This document shows positions 23,364-35,300 of a stretch of DNA of 64,000 nucleotides, in pieces. Origin of the DNA: Phylloscopus collybita (lineage: Eukaryota > Chordata > Aves > Passeriformes > Phylloscopidae). Position 1 is the stretch's first letter; each line of letters opens with the position of its first letter. The DNA lies in the NCBI GenBank assembly GCA_027886175.1, contig JAJNNQ010000026.1, positions 26,120,001 to 26,184,000 on the forward strand, given 5' to 3'. Below the pieces are notes generated by a model. The model was not told the DNA's origin, did not search any database, and saw nothing but the letters and a program-made list of their open reading frames with translations. Both the position numbers and the translations under genes were made by a program.

Positions 23364-26300
23364 CTGAAAAAAAAAAAAAAAGGTCATTTGGATGTTACAG
23401 TAAATAGTTATAACCTAAACGACTGAAGAAAACTATAGTGAGGAAAAGCACATTCTTCCTCACTTCATTCCATGAGCATGGAACAAAAGTTCTACAATTT
23501 CCATGTTTTGTGTATGTGTAATTATAATAAATTCAATCAAGCTTCAGTATGTTACAGACTAAAATCCATCCAGATCACAGTCCTGATTATAAGAATGCCT
23601 GAACAATCTACTGTGTTTGCTACATCTTTTAGACTAAGCATTTGTCTGCATAAATGTGTAAAACTCTTCTAATTAAAACAAAACAAAACAAACAACAACA
23701 ACAACAACAAAAAAAACGAATGAGAGAAAAAACTACTGTAAAGATATAGGACAATTTTTAAGAATCACTAGCATCAAAATCTAGAGCTGATCAGGAATCC
23801 AAAACATTCCTCTTCTTATTAACAACCTTTAGGATCATGATCAACTAGGCAAGACAGATTTAATTTCACCCTAGAAAACAAAGTCCCTGCCTACCACTAA
23901 TGCTTTCTAAACTTACCTTCTGTTTTCTTGCTAGCTATCATTCATCCAAATAATTATGATGATAATAATTATTATGACGTATTATCTACTCCTCTTCAGT
24001 GATACTGTACAACAATTCCACCCTAACCAAATGACAATGTGGGGAATAGTGTTGTCTCTCAAAGAAATTCCACCCTTTCTGTACTCTAGTTTACATCATC
24101 AGGGTTCTTTAAGAGTGAATTACATTCACCACTAAGGTAAGATCAGCAAGGCTGCTTGTGAAAAAAAAAAAAAAAAACAAACAACTAGTGACATTCTGCA
24201 CAGGAACATTTCAGTGTCCAATGCTGCACTAGCAACTTTTTTTTGTGTCTGCTCACTGCGGGGAAGACAAGCAGTGCCAGGGTGAGAGGCCCGGCTGCGC
24301 TGCGCTGCACTCCGCCGCCCCTCGCCCCTCGGTTCCGGGCCGCCGGCGCTGCCCCTCCCGCAGCGGCCCCTGGCGGCCCCAAGGGCTCGGCCGGCGCGGA
24401 GCGCGGAGCAGTCCCGGCTGTGACAGCGAGCCGGGGCGCTCCGCACGGCTCACACACCCCGACAAAGTGAGTCTCGCTTTCAAGACACACATGGTGATTT
24501 TGGTACTTAAAGTAAAACCACAAAGAACTAAAAGATGTACCTGAATAGTTCACAAACATCAGATTAAGCACCTGCTCCCACATAGTCTCTATCAACTTTG
24601 TAGAGCTGGTGCAAAATGAGACTGTGAGCAATTTTCCAAATACAAAGCAGCTGAAATTGTTCACTGAGTTCAAGACAGTCTAGTACTGTGCAGCCAGCTC
24701 GGGTTTTCCCTCTCCTGGAGGAACTGAGGTTACTTCTGAGAATATCCTGTAATTTGCTCTCTGACACATGTATGTGTCCGGCTGATTCTCTGGCATGCTG
24801 CCAAGACTAGGCAGGACAAGGGATTCAGCCTGACATAATCCAGCAATCAATTAAAAAAAAAAAAAAAAGGAATGGGTTAAGATTAATAAAACTTGGTTGC
24901 TCCTCATACTCCCAGTGAACAAAGCAGGAAGCACTTGGTTATGGTTCTAAGCTCTCAGAAACTCATTGGTCAGGCAACCTTTTGCCTTCCATTTGCATGA
25001 ATGCATTCTGCTAAAGCCTTACTGCTCTTGTGCAATGTACAAATGGAGGGAGGGCTGAATGGATAAGCTGCCAGCTTTTCCAGGAAAGGGTTAGCTACAG
25101 AGGAGTTTAGAACAATGCTCTAAAGCACCAGGGATTGTAAAGAGTTACTGTCCCATGCAGGCAGCAATCTAACTTGACCATCATTTCTCCTCCCAGTCTA
25201 GACCAAAAGGTGCTAATGCCTCCACTTGTGAAAGGAAATGTAACTTGAAGACCAAGTCAGCTTGCAAGTAAGTAAGCATTCAAACAATTCCTTCAATGGA
25301 AACTAAATTTGGGATTTAGCTATAATGATTTCACTTACATGTTTTCTTACAAATTAAAAATACCCCCAAAAGAAACATAAACCCCCTACCTGTGTCACAT
25401 TTCTGAATTTATTCAGTTACAGTTCTCAGGGGAAAATGATCAAGCTTTTTATAGTGCATTTGTAGTTTTAGATTTTCAACTGAAGTTCTTACTGGATGAT
25501 TTTAAAGGGTACACAGCAGAAGAACAGAAAGGAAGACTCTAAATGTGTTTTCTTTAGATTCTCTCAGAAAATTTTCTGGCTTACGATTTCTTTTATGTAC
25601 TTAGAACTAAAAACGATAATTAGTTTATTTTCAAAAAAGTTACTCTGTGTTTATGTACAAATTAGTTTATAATGCATAATCTCATTAATAAGTATTGAGC
25701 TACACTAGGAGCTTTTTATAGTTGCAATCATCTTCACAGCTTATATTTGATTGCTGCAAGAATCAAAAATAGCTTAAAGAACACACATACCTCAAAAAAG
25801 CTCTCCACATACTGGAGGATGTACACTCCACAATCACTGAAGTTGTTCTGCTGTGGCACTTTTGGGTTGGAACCTTTCATGACATCTTTGGAAAAGCTTC
25901 TTTTGCTGCCTTTCCTGACTTCCCATTCCACCTCTAAGTATCTACAATAAAAGACCATGCAAATTAAAATAGTTTTATTCTTTGAAGAATTAAAAAAACC
26001 CCAACAAACAAACAAACAAACATCACAAACAAACAAAACAAAACAAACCCATTCCCCCCAAAAAAAACACCAACAAACAAACAAACAAACAAACAAAAAA
26101 AAACCCAAACAAAAACACCACCACTAAAAAAAAAAACACCAACAATCCAAACCAAACTAAAAAAACCCAAATCACCAGACAGGAAACTTACTCCCTTAGT
26201 GTTTTCACAACATTTGACCGGGAAGGGCCTCTCAGTGAGTCCATAAGCAAAATGCAGGGCCTAACAGAGAACACAAGTTTTAAGTATACAGTATTTGTGT

Positions 26301-29300
26301 ACAATATTTTAAGTACACAGCAGCTTGAAAAACACAACATTACACAGAACTAGTTTGTGGGGTGGCCTTAACAAAACCAGATCAATAATCCAAAGTTCCG
26401 CCAGCACTGCTGTAACCTCCTAATTGGGACAGCTAAATGGACAAATTTAACCATATACTAAGTACACTTAGGAATGTACTTAGAAAATACAGTACTGTCA
26501 GACAATTCCTTACAGTTGCTTAAAACACCTTCAGGTTTCTAAAGCTCTTTTAGGTAAACAAGGTATCTGGGACACTGGCAAGAGAAAGTATGGGACAGAG
26601 CCCACAAAAGTCCTACTGGAGCAGCAGCTCGAGGATAGATGGGACACTTCACAACATATTAAAAGACATTAGGAAAGCATGTTCAAGAAGTGATCCCAGC
26701 CTGAATCTGAAATACAGCTGGTAGTTACACACAAAACACCCACCAACTCTATTTGGAAGACTTTAAAAAATAATGTATCTATAACCAAGTACAAGTCTGC
26801 TCAAGTCCTCTCCTGTACAAACAATACAGATGCTGGTATCCTATCACTTGTCCTAAAGCACACTACTTTTCAGGAGCCACAAGCACAGCAATCTTACCAG
26901 CCACCTTACATGTATGTTGGATTTATACATCAAAGCTAACTCATACCAGAGTTCAGAATTTCAGCATTATATGTAGTATGTATTTTGATAAATAAATGCT
27001 ATTACTTTTCACAAAACTCTGCTTTTTCTTATCTAACAATACCACATACACATTCAAAGTATCATTAGAAGAAACTTCAAACTAGTAAATAGACAAAATA
27101 ATCCGCATGCATTTATGTATAGGTGTGTGTGCATTTATGAACTACATGTATGCAATTTTTTAGGCATAAGCGTATAATCACTTGAATAATGTTTGCTTGT
27201 ACTTGTTTTAATTTCTGATAGAAGTATTTATATAGGTACTGCTCTTTAAAAAAGCATTAGGTGCTCTTTAAAACACTCTTCTAAAAAATGCAGTACTTTG
27301 TGGGCGGAAGAAGTTACAATCTTTCAAGGTAATTTTCTATTTTATATTGAAGTAAATTTAAAATATGCTAATAGTAAATTATCTAAGTGCCCTTAATGAC
27401 TTTTGATACTTAGCATCAAAGATGTTATAAAATTTCAGATTGGATTAAAATGGGGTCTGCTGGAAAGTATTATGTACAGATAATCTGTCATCAAAATGGG
27501 ACAAATTTAGCCAAGCTATAATCAGCAGCTCATAAATATTCTTAAAACACACAACACAGATGGACTTTTCCTTGAAAAGGTATTAAGTCATATATTCCAT
27601 AACAGCTATAAATCTGTAATTCTATTCTGCCTCCTAAGAATGTACTGTGAGTGTACTGTGAAAGTCTTCACCCTTCTAGTAAACCTTGCATTCACAACCA
27701 AGGAAATACAAAAATAGATAAATTATGAACAAAATACAAAGGCAACTGTCAAGACAGCAATATTGGTCACTATATTTCTGGATTTTGAATCCTGCATCTG
27801 TCACACCATAATGCAAAGAACTGCAGTCAGTATTTACTAAGAAATTATTCCTGGGTATCAAATATTAAAAAAGGAAAGTTTTCAAATCCAGAAGAGATAA
27901 AAATCTTTTAAAAAGTGTGGAACACTTTTATTAGAGAAAAAAGAACAGAGAGAGATAATAAAGAGGAACAGCTACAACACATTTAGATAAGGGGGCAGTT
28001 AAAAATTACTCCCATTTTCTTTTACTAATATGAGTAGTGCTAAAGGTTTTCTTCACTATTAATTTTTTAATTAAGAAACATTAATCTGCTTTTTAATATA
28101 GGATATATTTGAATATGCTTCTGCACCTTGTTTTTGTAGGAATCCAAGTGCAAAATACCAAAGAACAGCCTTACTGGAAGAAACAATCTTCATTTGCCTG
28201 ATGCTGCACACAGGCTTAACAGAAACCAAAAAAAAAAAACATTATTTCACTAGTAGTTTCATTCAATAAATTTTCTGCTCACTGAAGATTTTAATATAAA
28301 GTTCTCTCTCAAACCCTAAGAGCATGCTGATTAAAGTATTTGAAGATTCATGTATGGCTATTTCTCATAATTACTGTGTTTTATATTTCATAAACATCTA
28401 TGAAATTTGCATTTTAACTGTTTTAATACTTACTGTTTGCAGATAGTTGGCTTCAGGTACCATTGTCCCATTTCTGAATTACAGTTATCATCTGCAAGGC
28501 CACCATCATCACTACTGTCCTCCTACAGAAGCAATGTGGTTACAGATGTTTAAAAGCTAATACTGTTTTTTCAAACAGATGCAAAGGAAATTATTGTTAC
28601 ACTTACCATTTTCATTCAAGACCAATAACTAAGTTTAATAAAGAAATGATAGCTTTAATCTGAAACTATTCACTGTTTGTTAAGTTGACCAACTTTTAGT
28701 CACATGGTTTCTGAAATTCATGCTAGAATGACATGGATGGAATGTTGCTATTTATTTAAGGACTGTGAAACTAGAAAAATGCAACTGATTTTCAAAACAC
28801 CGCTGGGCTTAAAAGAGGTGAGTGAATCTCTGCTATTTTGTTATAATCCAAATTATCAATACTTTTCCTTGCCGGTGAATGCTAGAAACTTGCTTGGCAG
28901 TTTCACATATGTTATCTTCTAGGTGAAATGAGACAAGATCTCTAACAAGCTCAGAAATAGTATTTTTGCTCCAAAATGCAACATCTTCATTCTTAGGGCA
29001 AGGAAAATTAAACAACCATGATACACAGGATTATGGATTGCAAAAACAGTCATACCACAAGCTTGGAAATATCCTCTACTCTTTTGTCTTCAAAATTGAT
29101 TGCTACGAAGGTTATGGAAGTTTTATGAACAAAAGCACTACGTTGTTGTACCTAGAAGAATCCCAGTGATCCATAGTTTCTTACCCTTCCATTGAGTTCA
29201 TTATTACTACACAGACCACTGCGTTATGGGGAAAGAGGTGCCTTCCAAAAATAGGAATCTCTGTACCAGCACGATCTGTGAACATTTTTGTGAGCATTCT

Positions 29301-32300
29301 GTACATCTCATTAACACACAGGATCCTGGCACTGAAATCCTCAAGCTATGCCATGAACATGTTATCATATTAGAAAGTACTACTTAGTTCCTTGCACACT
29401 TGTTCATGTTGCAGACTCAACTCCTTTTTTGCCAGGTGAAAAGACTGGTCCACTCAGCTTGTCATGGTCATTTCTACACTTGCTTTCTAGAAAATATTAG
29501 TGACAGCTTCATCCTGAATTAAGTTCTAAGCTACATGGCAACCAAGGAGCTTGGAGTCTGTTCCTTTTCTCAAGCAGAGGAGTTGGCCATGTGCTTGCTT
29601 CCCTGCCTTCATGCCATGTATTTCAGACTGGAAATACTGTACTACTTATTCTCCATCTTCTGGAAATTCTAACTGCTACAAAACAGACAGGCATCCCCAT
29701 CAGGCAGAACTCAGACTATCTCCACAGGTGGCATGACAGAAGCGGTGGGCTAAGTCCAGCTGAAAAGCACAGTTGGGTTTCAATACCAGCTGGAGCTTTT
29801 ATATGTGTGTACACATATACATAGCTACTTGGAAGTCACTACAGATAGCTGCAGACTGTAAAATAATAGTTTGTTCTGGACTCAGAGGTCCAGAAAAGGT
29901 CATACACCTGGAACATGAGCAGGAAGGCCAATTAGGAAGAGCAAATGTGTAACTTCTGGCCTGCTCGCATTGAACTTACACTTGCAGAAGCACGAGAGCT
30001 ACGGCATAATGCCCTCACACCCAGCACTGAGTCAAGTCAGGGACACTTCAATATTCAGTCTTTCCAGCTTCAAAATCTAAATGTTTTCCAATATGAACAA
30101 CTACAGTACTTGATTATAAATCCATGCCGTGTAAATCTGATTAGAAAAAGCACCAATGAAACAAAACAATGGAGTAGCACATACTTAAAAATGTGTCTGG
30201 TTACACTCAGGAAATGCAGCTGGAAGAAGAGTAACTTGTTCTTGGGTTTAGTAGATGAACATGGAGTGGCAGAGAGAAAAGATAGAAGTGTATTGACTTC
30301 CAGTGTTCCCACTAAAATCACTGTGTAATATTGCCATTACATCAAGGACTCACAAAATTAAATATAGGATCAGTACAGCAGTCCTCTATTAAACAGTTAA
30401 ATGAACAAATGTATAATCCTCTCTGTCAACTAACCTGCAGATTTTTGTAGGTAACCAGTGCTTTGGACTTGACACTTGTAAAGCTAAGTAGTTTTAGACA
30501 AAGCACATTCACAATCTGTACACCGCATTTAAGCTGTCCATTCAAAATACAACACAACAGTTCACATTTCCTCAATAAAATTGCTGAATTCTTTACCTGG
30601 TTATCTTGGTCTTCAGAAAAATCTATAAGCTCATCTTCATTTAGTTTATTGCCATCAGCTGAGTCTTCACTATAGTTTAGTCTGATTTTGTGCAATCCAT
30701 CTGTATCAATCACAGACAGCAGGGTATTTAAACATCAAATACAATGTCATCTCTGAAGACCAAATACATTTTAAATACCTCAGATTTCCTCAGGGTTGCT
30801 CACAGTAACTGTGATACAGCTAACATATAGTAATTTACTCATGCATATGAACAAAAGTGAAAAGCTCCTTCTAAGTAGCACAACAGAAACTATTTCTTTT
30901 GTGAAATGCCTAAAAATATTTGAAACACCTAGACTAAAACCCACTATGAAATTTCCCCATAGTTCCACAGAGCCTTTAGAACAGTCTAAATTGGCACTGC
31001 TATCAAAACAGGCACTCTGATATGCTCTCTAAAATAACCATTTATTCCTATCTGTAGCTGGTTCCTTTCATAACATCAAATACATTCGTACACAGTGGAT
31101 CACACTGAAAAAGGTAGTCACTAGCTTATTATTTTTTTAACTGGAATAATTTCCTCCATCAGTTTACTGTGCAGATATATGAAGACTTGTACTGGTAGAA
31201 GAGAAAAGGCAGCTTGGGAACATACTGGTAGGGAGGGCAGAAGGAAGGATCAGCTGTCCTGGTAGCAGCAGCTTAGAAATATTTCACAGTTCGTTACATA
31301 AAAAGATTATCTATCTGTAAACTCACTCCCAATGACCTCTACTTATTTAGTGGGAAACAGCATCAGAAGAAAAAAAAACAACTAGGAATGTTCTAGCTAT
31401 ACCAGTACAAGAAACAAATACAGACAGCTACAGGCTCACTAGTCTTACTACTACCATACAACACCTCAGAACAGATTTTGATGGAAAAAATAGTAAACTA
31501 GAAATAAATGAAAAATAAGTAATTCATGCCAGCAAAACTCGAAATCTTCCTAGAAAGGGGCTATGTAATACATCTAAACAATGACAAAACTAAAAGTATT
31601 GGTGATGGTGTTATTGGACGACATATTACGTATTAAAGAAAACCAGGATTTCCATAAGAACAGTAAATAGGGCAGTGAAGTAGCTAGTGGGGAAAAAAAA
31701 AAAAGAGAACTTCTGCATTTGAGAATACTTCAAACGAGATGTTAAGGTAACACTTTGGAAAGAGGTCAGCAGTGGAGTTCCACAGGGACAAACTTGGGAA
31801 TTAGTCTTACTCAGTACCTTTGAAAAGACCTTAGCATAAGAAGTAGGTCATATACTAATGTGACTTATTGCTGACAGATTTCTAAAAAATAAAAATTGGT
31901 ATTGAGACAAATCCCATCTTGTTCAAAAACTGAGCAATAAAAAAGATAAGTAATAAAAATAGATATATTTTGGATGACTTCAAAGTTATTTAGGTATGCA
32001 CTTCTACAGATTCACAAGTTCAACACCAGGATTTAGTTTGAGATCAAGCCATCCCAGTTTAGGCTCCCATGTATAGCTAGCACCTAGGGTCTTCGTGTTA
32101 GGAAACCATAACCAGAGCATAGAGCTACTTAACTGAACAGTTACTCTGTATATGCTTTAGGATGAGAAAAGGAAGTCTCTTGGCTTCACTGACTACATTA
32201 TCAGAGGCGCCTGCAGTCTTTCGAGATATCCTTCGATATCCAGAACTTACATATGGATTTGGCACAGTCAAGATCCACAACCTTCTAAACTTGCTCAGAT

Positions 32301-35300
32301 AACCCAAGGCACAATGCCTATCTTCCATCTGGTTGAAATGGAAGTTTAAATACAGGGCATCTAAATTCAGCTGCCTAAACAAATCCTTAGGGTCAATCTC
32401 ACCCTTAAAGCAGAACTGTGCCCCCTGAGAACATCCACTTTCATGAAAGGTTGCATCATCTTCAACAGCTGAGCAAGAGAGACTGAGCATTCAAATTAGA
32501 AAGAGAATGACCATCAGCTGCCAATACAATGCAGCCAGAAAAAAACAACAAGAAATGTAATCCTAAAAAAAAATCTGTCATAAAGCACATTGCAATTAAG
32601 ACAAGCAACAGTAGCAGCATCCAAGACATGAGACCACAACATATAGCAGCGATATCATGAACAGTAACAATCACACATAAAATGAAAAATCGACTCAAGA
32701 ACACATCTACACACACCCTCAACATGCCTCCAAGACCTTCTAGGAACAGTGATAATGTTATCACAAATTACTTTAGAATTCAATCACATTTAGAATAGAA
32801 ATTAGTCTTGTTTACATCCACAAAGATATTGAAGTTGAAATGGCCTTCAGTATACAGATCAAACCATACAATTGGTAATGGTTTCAGAACTTGTACTATA
32901 AGGTATACAATTCCTTACTGTGTAAACTAAGTTAGTAGGAATACTACTGGTGACTAAAATAAAAGCTTTTGCATAATCAGATGTTTCCTAGTCTATGCCT
33001 TAAGGAGATCCAAATGTTGCAGTGAACAGAGAAAACAACCTTTTTCTAATTCGTTCACCTGCCTTTAAAAGTATGCCAGCTCCTTTGTTCACTGGGGTAC
33101 AAACACGATTGCAGATTGGTGAGCGTAGTCTCCACAGCCGCGATGAACTGAGAAAGCCTCTCTAAATGTAACACAGTGGTCATGGAGGAATTGTTGTTTT
33201 TTTTTTTTTAGAATTATCTTCTTCTTACTCTTTTTATATACTTTCTTATACGGACATTACAGCAACAAATAGTGTTGGAGCAAAACATCAAATGATAAAA
33301 AGATACCGATATTTAGTCTGCTCACATGGTCTTAGATCAGTTTTCCCCTGCAGATACATTATAAGGATCCAAGGTTAACTACTATTTTTTCCTTAACAAC
33401 TGTCATCTTGAGGGATGTAAAGCAGTATCTACAAAATTATTTTGTTTGAAAAAAACTCTTAGAATCTAAAAATTAATCTGATTAAGGAAAACATGTTCTA
33501 TCTCCAGCCCTTTGCCATGAGAGTTAATGTCAATAAAGCCACAAAAACTTTTTAAATGCAATAGCTATGAATTACTTACATTGCAAGCACTTGAAGTTAA
33601 GCCATATACTAAATTTTTGAAGTATGAAGTTTACACCATTGCAGAAGTAGTAACAGATCTGAAATCTCCAAATATTTCATTAAAATGTGCATATTTTTAC
33701 AATTACATACCCACAGATTGGCTAGCAGCTGTGAATTCACCCTGTATACCATTTTCATCCAGTGTTCTATGGTCTAGTTTATGGCATGCTGATTCCACAG
33801 TGTTAGATTCTTCCACATCACTGTCTATTTGATTCAGTTTTTTGAAAGCACTTTTTCCCCTACAAGGACTTCTTCTACAACACGAAGATTCGCTGTCCTC
33901 TGTTTCAGTGTTTGGGTCGATTAAAGCTGTACTGTACTTTTTGGTAAACGTCTTCTTTGCTGTGGACTTGGAAGGAGAGTTTTGTGCATCTAATTCATTT
34001 GGCAAAGGAGATGGTGTGCTGCTCTCTCCATCTGAAGAGGAAGATTTCATCGGCATTGCAGCATTTTCATGATAGTGGGGATTTGGTTCATATTTGGGTT
34101 TTTCTAAACCGGGAAAACAGATGACAGCCAAAAACCAGTGGGCGCTGCAAAGTAAAAAAAAACACATTAAAAATTTGCGATTACATTAATGCCCCCTTAA
34201 CTATTCAAAGATAAACTATACTAGCTGTTCACTTTTCTGACCAGGTTTTACTCAAGCCTTCACAGGCTTCTGTAAAAGTACGATTTCTCCATGCAAATAA
34301 CTACCAAAAAAATAATTATTATGATGCAGTTAGTTGAAAACAGGTGCTATCTTATCTACTTGAATTTGCTCACACTTTATACATTTTTTTCTTTTTCTGA
34401 ATTGAAGCTTATTTCTTTTTTAACATTTTCTTCATTAATGCATGAATTAGAGATTGTAGAGTTCAAGTTTTATGGTTGTTTGAAGTTTTCTAGTACAAGT
34501 AGTCAGATCTAATGGTATAGCTGAATCGCCCATATTCTTCCATGTATGAGATCTTCCAACTGTATTTAACCCTTCACATTTTTAAAGAAATCTTGTCAAC
34601 AGTGAGTTAAAAAAGGAGGAAAAAAGAGTGCTTGCCATCACAATGGCTCTGCTGCCTTCCTCACTCTTCAAAGAACTTGCATTCTGACTTTTCCAAACCA
34701 AAACCATTCCCCAACACAAAGTGTAAGCTTTGCAACAGTTTCCTCCTATTTCCTTGCTTTTTTAGGTTTCACTGACTTGTCACTTAATCAGAACTAGAGC
34801 AGCAGCAGATTCAGGGGCTGAGGCATTACAAGTGGATTTTGATTGTCCAATTAAGAAATTTTCTGAGAGATCTTTGATCGTCTACGGCAAATAACAAAAC
34901 AGAAGCCAGCTATGTATTATGCAGGTGAAGTCACATTTCAATGTGTTTTAGGAGAGTAAAGAAAAAGCAGTAGCTAAAAATGCATGCCATACTAAAAAAA
35001 TAATTAGATGGTTATGAAGCCTAAACTCCATCAAAACTTAACGGCAGTTAAAGTAAGTGGCCATTGAAAGCAGCATGTGTGGTACGGTTTGTCTTGAATG
35101 ATTCACCACACCTAATAAACATATTAAGTACTGCCCAACCCTGGAATTAGTGTGTACTCTATTAACAGAGACTTTATGTACCAATTATGTCAGCAGACTA
35201 GCATATTAACCTGGATGTAAAAAGAGAACAGCTTCTAACTTTTAAGAGAATAACCTGTTTTCACTGGAGACTTGAACAAGAAGGACTGTACAGCCAAAGA

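Larger units (their letters stand above)
23364..25790 (-). other. SENP6: SENP6 last intron
   Basis: Holds the CpG-rich block at 24.25 kb, poly(A) runs at 24.16 and 24.85 kb and an A-rich simple repeat at 23.68 kb. No further SENP6 exon is needed by phase. Confidence 0.75.

Noticed and set aside
24185..24673. 162-codon minus ORF over the intronic CpG-rich block
   Set aside because: Several frames are open on both strands in the GC-rich part, and the flanks are ordinary intron.
25964..26170. Phe/Val/Cys/Leu-rich minus ORFs
   Set aside because: Translation of the TTTG repeat, not a membrane protein.
32125..32490. 121-codon minus ORF considered as an extra SENP6 loop exon
   Set aside because: Phases of exons 15 and 16 join directly, and the sequence does not resemble the SENP6 loop; more likely an old repeat.
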